The position numbers and the translations under genes are program-made. Under the pieces are notes generated by a model, which was not told where the DNA came from, made no database searches, and saw nothing but the letters and a program-made list of their open reading frames with translations. Positions 1 through 5,820 of a stretch of DNA of 5,875 bases are shown here, piece by piece. The DNA is from Campylobacter sp. Lineage in GTDB: Bacteria > Campylobacterota > Campylobacteria > Campylobacterales > Campylobacteraceae. How positions within the stretch are numbered: position 1 is the stretch's first letter; each line of letters starts with the position of its first letter. The DNA lies in contig NZ_JAHHTD010000057.1 of NCBI RefSeq assembly GCF_020024835.1, positions 1 through 5,875 on the forward strand, given 5' to 3'.

Positions 1-129
1 ATTTTATATAAAAATATAGAGATTTTAAAAAATGAATGTAAGAAAAATAATGAAAATATAGAAAAAAATAGAATGCTAATTGAAAAAAATAGATCTAATA
101 TAGAAGATATTAAAAGTATTCACGATTGA
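1..129 (+). CDS. C-terminal fragment of a coiled-coil protein with heptad repeats (partial)
   Basis: Frame 1 is open from the window edge to a TGA at 127-129, giving the last 42 residues of a gene that starts upstream. The residues are almost all K, N, E, I and L and fall into consecutive seven-residue units, each usually opening with I-E. Two adjacent units both begin IEKNR (bases 58-78 and 79-99) and a third begins IEDIK (100-120). Hydrophobic residues recur every seven positions, as in a coiled coil. Function cannot be told from the tail. Such tails occur on several kinds of bacterial protein, including some glycosyltransferases, but that is only an analogy. The stop lies 10 nt inside the 3' end of the convergent iron-sulfur gene. 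Chance openness is possible in such AT-rich DNA, but the regular heptads argue for a real product. Confidence 0.55.
   Translation: MLYKNIEILKNECKKNNENIEKNRMLIEKNRSNIEDIKSIHD
58..120 (+). repeat. Imperfect 21-bp tandem repeat encoding a heptad repeat
   Basis: Three 21-bp units lie head to tail in the reading frame of the partial plus-strand gene: 58-78, 79-99 and 100-120. The first two share an ATA/ATT-GAA-AAA-AAT-AGA core of five codons and differ mainly in their last two codons. The third keeps the opening ATA-GAA. Earlier units (16-36 and 37-57) keep the heptad spacing but have lost base identity. The pattern fits duplication of a seven-codon unit followed by divergence. Confidence 0.55.
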
Positions 130-1400
130 TTTTCTTCTAACGCATTAGCTATTAATTCTAAAGGATGTAAAAATTTAATATCAATTTTTTGAGATTCAAG
201 GGAATTTGATATTTGCATTCTACAAGCAGAGCATTCTGCACTTACAACTTGAACTTTTGTATGTTTGATATTATTAGCTTTTTTTGTGCCAACTTTTAAA
301 GCATTATCGTAGTTTTCCATTTGCATACTAATACCACCAAATCCACAGCATTCGTTTGAGTTAGATAATTCTTTAAAAGTATAATTATTTTTGAGTAAAG
401 CTCTTGGTTCTTTGAAAATTCCTTGCATTTTTTTAGCATGACATGGATCGTGATAAGTAATGCTTAGATTAAGTTTTTGTTTATTTTTTAAAATTTCTTC
501 TAAATTGGTGTAAGTGTATAGATATTTTGTAGCCAATAAAATCTTAGAAGATACGGCTTTTGCCCTTTTAGCCCATTTTATATCATTATTTATATAAAAA
601 AAATGTTCATAGTCAATATTTAGCATAGCAGAGCAAGTGGCTTCTGGGGTTATAATATAATCTATTTTTTTTAATTTTTCTTCAAAATACATTATATTTT
701 TTTTAGCTAACTCATAAACACTTTTGAAATCTCCAGCAAAATAATGCGGAGCACCGCAACATTGTTGTTGTTTTAATAAATCAACATTAATTTTTAAATG
801 TTTGCAAATTTTAAGTAAAGCAAATCCTGTATTTGTATAAGAATAATTAGACAAGCATCCTATAAAAAGACCTATAGTTGTATTTCCATTGTTATTTATA
901 AAATCATTGAGATTAGAATTTAAAAAACTTTTTTTAGTTAAAGAAGGTAGTAAGCGATCTTTTTTGATTAATGGAATATTAAATTTAGCTTTCATTCCTA
1001 AGTTGCTATCTTGTAATTTAAAAGCACAACTTTGAAAAACGTATCCAAATTTTGCTAATAAATTTAAAATATTTCTTTTTCTTAGAATAAAAAATATAAT
1101 TTTTTTATACCAAGTCATTCCAAATTTCATTGTTATATCATAGCGAATTTTCTCTATGGCACTATCTACTTTTAGATTAATTGGGCAAACTTCAACGCAA
1201 TTAGTGCATAAAAAGCATAATTCGAAATTTTTTTTAAGATTTTTATCTAAAATTAATTCTTGATTTTCATACGCATTGATTAAATCCAAAAATCCTCTTG
1301 GAGAAGTAGCTTCATCGCGATTTATTTCATGTATAGTGCATACTGGAATACATTTGCCACATTTTAAGCAAGCATTTGAAATTTCAGATATATTTAGCAT
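120..1400 (-). CDS. GlpC/GlcF-type iron-sulfur oxidoreductase subunit (two 4Fe-4S clusters, two CCG domains)
   Basis: This 426-residue protein probably carries electrons between a dehydrogenase partner and the quinone pool or another acceptor. Two ferredoxin-type 4Fe-4S motifs (CxxCxxCxxxC) lie at C11/C14/C17/C21 and C62/C65/C68/C72. A hydrophobic and basic stretch follows at about 95-125 and may attach the protein to the membrane. Two cysteine-rich CCG domains come next: C182 with CCG at 214-216 and a single C256, then C320 with CCG at 351-353 and the C390xxC393 pair. The first domain lacks the first cysteine of its closing CxxC (E253), a loss I believe is common in the GlcF/LutA branch. The ATG lies 1 nt after the hemN stop with no clear ribosome binding site, suggesting translational coupling. 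No dehydrogenase gene (glpA, glpB, glcD or similar) is adjacent, so the substrate is unknown. C. jejuni Cj0991c and H. pylori HP0666 (annotated glpC) are the likely orthologues. Family confident, partner not. Confidence 0.9.
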   Translation of the reverse strand: MLNISEISNACLKCGKCIPVCTIHEINRDEATSPRGFLDLINAYENQELILDKNLKKNFELCFLCTNCVEVCPINLKVDSAIEKIRYDITMKFGMTWYKKIIFFILRKRNILNLLAKFGYVFQSCAFKLQDSNLGMKAKFNIPLIKKDRLLPSLTKKSFLNSNLNDFINNNGNTTIGLFIGCLSNYSYTNTGFALLKICKHLKINVDLLKQQQCCGAPHYFAGDFKSVYELAKKNIMYFEEKLKKIDYIITPEATCSAMLNIDYEHFFYINNDIKWAKRAKAVSSKILLATKYLYTYTNLEEILKNKQKLNLSITYHDPCHAKKMQGIFKEPRALLKNNYTFKELSNSNECCGFGGISMQMENYDNALKVGTKKANNIKHTKVQVVSAECSACRMQISNSLESQKIDIKFLHPLELIANALEENQS

Positions 1401-1401
1401 A

Positions 1402-2757
1402 CTAAACCGTTTTAGAAAAAACTTTTTTTTCTTCGCTAATTTGTTTTAAGTATTTATCAAAGCACATTGCAATGTTTCTTATAAGCAAAACACCTGTTTC
1501 ATTGATTTTTATACGTTGTGAATCTATGCTTAAAAATTGATTTAATTCGTCTAATTGTTTTAATTCTTCTTTAAAATACTCAAAAAAATTAATTTTAAAT
1601 TCTTGTTCAATTTTAGTTATATTTAATGTAAAATTACTCATAAGTTCCATAATTACGGCTTTTCTTAAGATATCATCATCATCAAGCATAATACCTTTTT
1701 CACAAGGTAATTTACCTTCTTCAATAGCACTTTCATATTTTTGCATATCTTTAAAATTTTGCATATAATGCTTTTTACCTTCGCTAATGCTAGTTAGGCC
1801 AATACCAAGCAAATCAGTCCCACCCTTAGTAGTGTAACCTTGAAAATTTCTATGCAAAGTACCACTTTCTAATGCTTTAAAAAGTTCATCTTGTGGTTTT
1901 GCAAAATGATCCATTCCTATCATTTTATATCCATTTTGAGTTAGAAATTTTTCACAATATTCTAAAATTTGAAGTTTGATATTAGGGGTTGGTAAAGTGC
2001 TCTCATCAAACTTTCTCATATTTTTTTTAAGCCAAGGAACATGTGCATAATTAAAAATGGCAAGTCTATCAGGATCGATTAAAAGTGCTTTTTTTAGAGT
2101 TTGTTTAAAGCTTTCAAGATCTTGAAAAGGAAGTCCATAGATTAAATCCATATTGATGGATTTTATGCCTTTATTTCTAACCATATTTACTGCATTTTTA
2201 GTAAGCTCAAATGGTTGAATTCTATGTATTTCTTTTTGCACTTTTGCATCAAAATCTTGCACTCCAAAACTAATACGATTGAAGCCATTATTGATTAAAA
2301 CATCTGCTTGTGCTTCATCTAAAAATCTAGGATCAATCTCACAACTTATTTCGCAATCTTGACTAAAATTTGGAAAAATATTCTTGATTTTTAATATTAA
2401 TTTTTCAAGTTGTTTTGCAGAAAAAAATGTAGGAGTTCCTCCTCCAAAATGTATTTGTTCTACGATTCTTTTAGTTTTAATGATATTGGCTAATAAGTCT
2501 AATTCTTTAAAAAGATAGGTTAAATATCTATCTTTATTTTCTTCTTTTGCAGTATAAATTACATTGCAACCACAAAAATAACAAGCACTTCTACAAAAAG
2601 GTAAATGAAAATATAAAGATAAAGGGGCTTGTTGTTGTTTTAAAATTTGTATATAGTCTGCATAATTAAAATCACTATTAAATTCAACTGCAGTAGGATA
2701 TGAGGTGTATCTTGGTCCAGCTTTAGAATATTTAGTAAAATTTTTATAATCTTTCAT
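1402..2757 (-). CDS. hemN: Oxygen-independent coproporphyrinogen III oxidase (radical SAM)
   Basis: HemN decarboxylates two propionate side chains of coproporphyrinogen III to give protoporphyrinogen IX, using SAM and a 4Fe-4S cluster in the cytoplasm without oxygen. The 451 residues are close to E. coli HemN (457). The N-terminal RYTSYPTA precedes the radical-SAM cluster motif C55xxxC59xxC62, with C64 in the HemN-type CxxxCxxCxC arrangement and Y49 just before it. GGGTP (105-109) is the SAM-binding motif. Residues matching E. coli active-site positions by alignment are E140, Q167, R179 and D204 (in NMDLIYGLP). RNFQGYTT at 303-310 is typical of true HemN rather than the HemW look-alikes, which lack it. 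The ATG lies inside the upstream UPF0763 gene (14-nt overlap), with a weak AAAGG about 10 nt upstream. It shares an operon with hemB, so early and late haem steps are likely co-expressed. The last codons contain an A8 tract. Confidence 0.97.
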   Translation of the reverse strand: MKDYKNFTKYSKAGPRYTSYPTAVEFNSDFNYADYIQILKQQQAPLSLYFHLPFCRSACYFCGCNVIYTAKEENKDRYLTYLFKELDLLANIIKTKRIVEQIHFGGGTPTFFSAKQLEKLILKIKNIFPNFSQDCEISCEIDPRFLDEAQADVLINNGFNRISFGVQDFDAKVQKEIHRIQPFELTKNAVNMVRNKGIKSINMDLIYGLPFQDLESFKQTLKKALLIDPDRLAIFNYAHVPWLKKNMRKFDESTLPTPNIKLQILEYCEKFLTQNGYKMIGMDHFAKPQDELFKALESGTLHRNFQGYTTKGGTDLLGIGLTSISEGKKHYMQNFKDMQKYESAIEEGKLPCEKGIMLDDDDILRKAVIMELMSNFTLNITKIEQEFKINFFEYFKEELKQLDELNQFLSIDSQRIKINETGVLLIRNIAMCFDKYLKQISEEKKVFSKTV

Positions 2758-3229
2758 TATTTTTAGCCTTTTGTATCATTTCTTTCATATTTAAAAATAA
2801 ATTTGGATATTTAAGATAAATATTTTTAACCAATTGTTCTAAATCTATATTTGATTTTTTAATACCATTTTTGATTTGTTTTTGAATTTCATCTATTGCT
2901 ACAATCCATACATCGTGAAAATCTACAGGAATTTGCTGATAAATTGCCTTTTCAAGTCTTAATTCAAAATTTTCTTCTTGAATTTCTTTAGCTTTTTGAA
3001 AAAAATCTATCAAAGTTTTGATAGATAACATCATTTTTATTTCATTATTTTCATCTATAAGAAACCATGGTTCAAATGTCTCTGTGCTTCCTGCTTCAAG
3101 ATTTATTTGCTTTTCTTTTTCGTTAATATTTTTTAGATGAAATATAGCGTAATTTTGCTTTTCCATATCTAATTGTTTTAATAAATCATCTATAATTTTT
3201 TGCGAATTTTTTTTTGTAAGATTATTCAA
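2744..3229 (-). CDS. UPF0763 (DUF2603) family protein of unknown function, TTG start
   Basis: This 161-residue soluble, acidic and basic helical protein has no signal peptide or membrane segment. It resembles the UPF0763/DUF2603 family, which I know only from Campylobacter, Helicobacter and relatives. The best preserved core runs from about 52 to 113, with FEPWFLID (52-59) and IPVDFHDVWIVAID (100-113). The ends are lysine-rich helices. No catalytic motif is visible. The start is TTG at 3227-3229, immediately after the hemB stop (0 nt), with a good AAGGA about 5 nt upstream inside the hemB 3' end. The next in-frame ATG (residue 22) would remove conserved-looking helix. The 3' end overlaps hemN by 14 nt. 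The same neighbour, hemN, is kept in C. jejuni (Cj0993c-Cj0992c) and H. pylori (HP0664-HP0665). That linkage hints at a role connected with haem synthesis, which is inference only. Codons 5-8 contain an A9 run. Confidence 0.88.
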   Translation of the reverse strand: MNNLTKKNSQKIIDDLLKQLDMEKQNYAIFHLKNINEKEKQINLEAGSTETFEPWFLIDENNEIKMMLSIKTLIDFFQKAKEIQEENFELRLEKAIYQQIPVDFHDVWIVAIDEIQKQIKNGIKKSNIDLEQLVKNIYLKYPNLFLNMKEMIQKAKNNERL

Positions 3230-4216
3230 TTATTTCCTTTTTTGCAAAAGAAAATTAGCTATTTCTTTTGCATGATAAGTGATAATGAGCGTTGCTCCTG
3301 CCCTTTTAAAAGCCAACATAGTCTCATAAACTATTTTTTCATAATCAATCACTCCAGCTTTTTGACCAGCTTTAAATAGTGCATATTCTCCACTGACATT
3401 ATATACACAAATTGGAAGTTTAGAATGATTTGCTAAATCTTTAACTACATCTAAATAAGCAAGAGCAGGTTTAACCATCAAAATATCAGCATTTTGCCTT
3501 TCATCTTCTAAACTTTCACTTAATGCCTCTTTGCCATTTGCAAAATCCATTTGATAGCTTTTTCTATCTCCATAACTTGGAGCTGACTTAGCTACTTCTC
3601 TAAAAGGTCCATAATATGCTGAAGCAAATTTAGTAGAATATGCCATAATTGGTAAATTTTCAAATCCATTTTCATCTAATGTTTTTCTTAGAGCTTGAAC
3701 GATACCATCCATCATTCCACTAGGTGCTATCATATCAGCACCATTTTTTGCATGAATTAGAGCTTGTTTTGTTGAAATTTCTAAGGTTAGATCATTATCA
3801 ACACTTTTTGTTAAAGGATTTATAATCCCGCAATGTCCATGTTCTGTATATTCGCAAAAGCAAAGATCAGTTATAACAACTAAATTTGGAAATTTAGCCT
3901 TAATTTCTCTTAAACTTCTAGCTATTAATCCATCATCGCTTAAAGCATCGCTTCCACAGCTATCTTTTTTATCATCTTCTATGACTCCAAATAAAATTAT
4001 AGCTTTAATGCCAAGTGAAATTAATTCTTGGCATTCTTTTAAAATTTCATCTATACTCATTTGGAAAACACCAGGCATAGAACTAATTTCTTTTTTGATA
4101 TTTTTTCCCTCAACAACAAAAAGTGGATAAATTAAATCATTTAAATTTAGTGTATTTTCTCTTATTAAAGTTCTTATATTTTCATTTAGTCTTAACCTTC
4201 TAAAACGTTTAAACAT
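3230..4216 (-). CDS. hemB: Delta-aminolevulinic acid dehydratase (porphobilinogen synthase)
   Basis: HemB condenses two 5-aminolevulinate molecules into porphobilinogen, the second common step of tetrapyrrole synthesis, in the cytoplasm. The 328 residues cover the full TIM-barrel enzyme with its N-terminal arm (RFRRLRLNENIR). The two Schiff-base lysines are K196 in YSTKFAS and K249 in MVKPA. The catalytic zinc site is complete: C119, C121 and C129 in the LCFCEYTEHGHCG stretch, so this is the zinc-dependent cysteine type rather than the aspartate-rich magnesium type. The ATG has a strong AAGGA about 5 nt upstream. It is the first gene of the minus-strand operon, transcribed from the short divergent region shared with ribA. 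Its TAA directly abuts the TTG of the UPF0763 gene. In C. jejuni argF lies at that junction; here it is missing. No riboswitch is visible upstream. Confidence 0.98.
   Translation of the reverse strand: MFKRFRRLRLNENIRTLIRENTLNLNDLIYPLFVVEGKNIKKEISSMPGVFQMSIDEILKECQELISLGIKAIILFGVIEDDKKDSCGSDALSDDGLIARSLREIKAKFPNLVVITDLCFCEYTEHGHCGIINPLTKSVDNDLTLEISTKQALIHAKNGADMIAPSGMMDGIVQALRKTLDENGFENLPIMAYSTKFASAYYGPFREVAKSAPSYGDRKSYQMDFANGKEALSESLEDERQNADILMVKPALAYLDVVKDLANHSKLPICVYNVSGEYALFKAGQKAGVIDYEKIVYETMLAFKRAGATLIITYHAKEIANFLLQKRK
3232..3245 (-). promoter_or_regulatory. Ribosome binding site deciding the TTG start of the UPF0763 gene
   Basis: Read on the minus strand, AAAAAGGAAATAA runs directly into TTG at 3229-3227. 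The AAGGA core has good spacing to that TTG and lies across the last hemB codons. No comparable site precedes the next in-frame ATG. This supports the rare start codon and implies that ribosomes finishing hemB can reinitiate on the next gene. Confidence 0.7.
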
Positions 4217-4232
4217 AAATTTCCTTTTTGTT

Positions 4233-4241
4233 TGTTAAAAT
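4233..4241 (+). promoter_or_regulatory. Putative extended -10 promoter for the ribA operon
   Basis: TG-T-TAAAAT on the plus strand matches an extended -10 element (TGnTATAAT) with one mismatch in the hexamer. It is preceded by a T-rich stretch, as is usual in Campylobacter sigma-70 promoters, which lack a strong -35. Transcription would begin near 4248, leaving a leader of about 36 nt before the ribA ATG. It forms the left arm of an inverted repeat whose other arm is the hemB -10. Predicted from sequence only. Confidence 0.5.
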
Positions 4242-4256
4242 CCATTAAATTTTAAC
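4234..4256. repeat. 8-bp inverted repeat in the hemB-ribA divergent region
   Basis: GTTAAAAT (4234-4241) and its exact complement ATTTTAAC (4249-4256) flank a 7-bp spacer. The repeat sits at the centre of the 67-bp intergenic region and coincides with the predicted -10 elements of both strands. It could be a protein-binding operator or simply the result of two mirrored promoters. As RNA it would be a weak A/U hairpin without a U tract, so a terminator is unlikely. Confidence 0.6.
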
Positions 4257-4257
4257 A
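4249..4257 (-). promoter_or_regulatory. Putative extended -10 promoter for the hemB operon
   Basis: Read on the minus strand, 4257-4249 is TG-T-TAAAAT, the same extended -10 sequence as on the opposite strand. An A/T-rich stretch with a T6 run lies upstream of it. Transcription would begin near 4242, giving a leader of about 26 nt before the hemB ATG. The predicted start sites of the two operons would overlap by several bases, so polymerase could occupy only one promoter at a time. Predicted from sequence only. Confidence 0.5.
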
Positions 4258-4283
4258 TATTTTTGTAAAAAAGGTAAGCATTA

Positions 4284-4844
4284 ATGAATATACAAATTTC
4301 TAGTGTAGCTAAACTTCCTACGCAGTTTGGAGAATTTGAAATTCAAAGTTTTAAAGAAAAAAATAAAGAACATCTTTGTATTTTTAAAGGTAAATTTGAT
4401 AAAGAAGTAAATATTAGAATTCATTCAGAATGTCTTACGGGAGATGTTTTGGGAAGTTTAAAATGTGATTGTGGCGAACAACTTGAATTTTCCTTAAAGT
4501 ATATTCAAAAATATGGTGGAATGGTGATTTATCTAAGACAAGAAGGTAGAGGCATAGGTCTTTTTAATAAAATCAATGCTTATGCTTTACAAGATAAAGG
4601 TTTTAATACAATAGAAGCAAATCATCAATTAGGTTTTAAAGCAGATGAAAGAACTTATGAGATAGTTGAGTTTATATTAAATCATTATCAGATCTCAAAA
4701 ATAAATTTATTAACCAATAATCCACATAAACTTGATTCTTTAAAAGATAAAATTAATACAAGAATTCCAATACTTATTAAAGCAAATCATTTTAATAAAG
4801 AATATTTAGAGATTAAACATATACAAATGGGACATCTAAATTGA
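4284..4844 (+). CDS. ribA: GTP cyclohydrolase II
   Basis: RibA opens and hydrolyses the GTP ring, releasing formate and pyrophosphate, to give the pyrimidine that starts riboflavin synthesis. The 186 residues match the stand-alone enzyme (E. coli 196), with no fused RibB domain. The zinc ligands are C50, C61 and C63 in the SECLTGDVLGSLKCDCGEQL stretch. The GTP-binding stretch YLRQEGRGIGL is at 83-93, and LLTNNPHKL (142-150) is the usual C-terminal motif. Y100 and R123 (in DERTYE) line up with E. coli Y105 and R128, the proposed catalytic pair. The ATG has an AAGG about 9 nt upstream. It leads the plus-strand operon, diverging from hemB. No FMN riboswitch fits in the 67-bp upstream region. Its stop overlaps the rsmG start by 4 nt. 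Confidence 0.97.
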   Translation: MNIQISSVAKLPTQFGEFEIQSFKEKNKEHLCIFKGKFDKEVNIRIHSECLTGDVLGSLKCDCGEQLEFSLKYIQKYGGMVIYLRQEGRGIGLFNKINAYALQDKGFNTIEANHQLGFKADERTYEIVEFILNHYQISKINLLTNNPHKLDSLKDKINTRIPILIKANHFNKEYLEIKHIQMGHLN

Positions 4845-5422
4845 ATACATATTTTGAAAAAGTAAAAAATTTAAATTTATATAATTATGATGATTTTTTT
4901 GAAAAAATTGAAAAATATAAAAGATTATTAATGCAATTTAATGCAGTGCATAATCTTACTCATTTTGAAAATATAGATGAAAATATCATAGATAGCATTA
5001 AGATTTTAGATTTTTATGATTTAAATTTTGCAAAAAAAGTCATTGATATAGGAAGTGGTGCGGGATTTCCTGCGATATTTTTAGCGTGTTTATTAAAAAA
5101 TAGTAATTTTTTTTTATTTGAACCAAATTTTAAAAAAGCTTCATTTTTAAGGGTGATTAAAACAGAGCTAGGATTGATAAATGTAAATATTATCAAAGAA
5201 AAAATACAAAATTATCCTAAATTTAAAGTAGATCTTGTAAGCTCGCGAGCTTTAATGCATATTAAGCCATTAATAAATCTTTGCAATGGTTTTTATGATG
5301 AAAATACTACGTTTTTATTTTATAAAGGAAGTAATATATATAAAGAATTAGAGCAAATGGATAATTATAATATTTTTAATAATGGTCTTAGAAATTATTG
5401 TATTTTAAAAATCAAGGAATAA
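4841..5422 (+). CDS. rsmG: 16S rRNA (guanine-527-N7) methyltransferase, TTG start
   Basis: RsmG (formerly GidB) uses SAM to methylate N7 of G527 in 16S rRNA; in other bacteria its loss gives low-level streptomycin resistance. The 193 residues are slightly short for the family (about 200-210). An N-terminal helical part contains the family motif FNAVHNLTH at 33-41. The Rossmann fold follows, with SAM motif I VIDIGSGAGFP (67-77), an acidic residue at the end of strand 2 (E94), the KKASFLR helix (98-104), VSSRAL (133-138) and the late strand FLFYKGS (158-164). The start is TTG at 4841-4843 in a TTGA overlap with the ribA stop. The next in-frame ATG (residue 31) would cut into the conserved N-terminal part. 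Only a weak GGGA precedes the TTG, so translation probably depends on coupling with ribA. A T9 tract lies at 5107-5115. The same ribA-rsmG pairing is found in C. jejuni (Cj0996-Cj0997). Confidence 0.93.
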   Translation: MNTYFEKVKNLNLYNYDDFFEKIEKYKRLLMQFNAVHNLTHFENIDENIIDSIKILDFYDLNFAKKVIDIGSGAGFPAIFLACLLKNSNFFLFEPNFKKASFLRVIKTELGLINVNIIKEKIQNYPKFKVDLVSSRALMHIKPLINLCNGFYDENTTFLFYKGSNIYKELEQMDNYNIFNNGLRNYCILKIKE

Positions 5423-5426
5423 CAAT

Positions 5427-5792
5427 ATGCTTATTTTTGGACACAATTTAATTCCTACACAAAAATTCTTTCATTTTAAAGGTGAATTTGATAAAGAAAG
5501 CGTTAATTGCTTTAAATTTGATGAGCAAATTATACAACAAGCTATAAGTAAAAATGTAGAATTTGCAGTTTATGTTAATAATGAAGATGAGGTATTGCTT
5601 GCTAATGCTTTAGGTGCAAAATATGCTTTAATTTGCGATAGAAATCTTGCAAAAATATCTTCAAAAATGGCTGAATTTTATATGTTTGATATGAAGATAT
5701 TATTTTTATTAGATGAGTTAAAAAATTTGAAAAATATCTATAAGTTGCAAGTTGATGGAGTATGTTTGATATCGTATATTATCGATAAATAA
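5427..5792 (+). CDS. Conserved-looking small protein of unknown function, half-barrel-like
   Basis: This is a 121-residue cytoplasmic-looking protein with no signal peptide and no membrane segment. I do not recognise a named family, though the opening LIFGHNLIP resembles what I recall of hypothetical proteins from other Campylobacterota. From residue 45 on it alternates beta strand and helix: FAVYV, then a helix ending in ANALGAK, YALICDRNL, a helix to about 85, KILFLL, a helix, then VDGVCLI. This order and the ALGA-k-DRNL spacing recall the C-terminal half of TrpC-like phosphate-binding TIM barrels, but the catalytic residues of those enzymes are not evident. The ATG lies 4 nt after the rsmG stop with a clear AAGGA about 8 nt upstream. 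It is the last gene of the ribA-rsmG operon and is followed directly by a terminator hairpin. A link to riboflavin or ribosome functions rests on position alone. Confidence 0.8.
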   Translation: MLIFGHNLIPTQKFFHFKGEFDKESVNCFKFDEQIIQQAISKNVEFAVYVNNEDEVLLANALGAKYALICDRNLAKISSKMAEFYMFDMKILFLLDELKNLKNIYKLQVDGVCLISYIIDK

Positions 5793-5815
5793 AGAGGTAT
5801 ATAATATACCTCTTT
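5791..5815. terminator. Bidirectional intrinsic terminator hairpin
   Basis: AAAGAGGTAT (5791-5800) pairs perfectly with ATACCTCTTT (5806-5815) around the 5-nt loop ATAAT. This is a 10-bp stem that begins within the stop codon of the small unknown gene. The outer A-A/T-T pairs supply a short U tract on either strand, although no long U run follows. It lies between two converging genes (stops at 5792 and 5821), so it probably ends both transcripts. Confidence 0.8.
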
Positions 5816-5820
5816 AAACT

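Noticed and set aside
120..1400. Naming the iron-sulfur gene glpC, glcF or lutA
   Set aside because: Cluster motifs and CCG domains are shared by all these families, and no neighbouring dehydrogenase subunit identifies the substrate.
1413..1432. A-run followed by a T-run at the hemN 3' end as a terminator hairpin
   Set aside because: The two runs are separated by a single base, so no proper loop can form, and the glpC-like gene starts 1 nt after hemN, so termination here would cut the operon.
4234..4256. Inverted repeat as an intrinsic terminator
   Set aside because: It lies between divergent genes upstream of both starts, has an A/U-only stem apart from one G-C pair, and has no U tract. 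Promoter elements explain it better.
4217..4283. Possible FMN riboswitch or other leader RNA upstream of ribA
   Set aside because: The whole intergenic region is 67 bp, too short for an FMN riboswitch, and contains none of its conserved helices. Only promoter-like elements and a short inverted repeat are seen.
5014..5196. A 60-residue minus-strand open frame
   Set aside because: It lies entirely inside rsmG on the opposite strand, across the SAM-binding core, has no ribosome binding site of note and looks like a shadow of the real gene.
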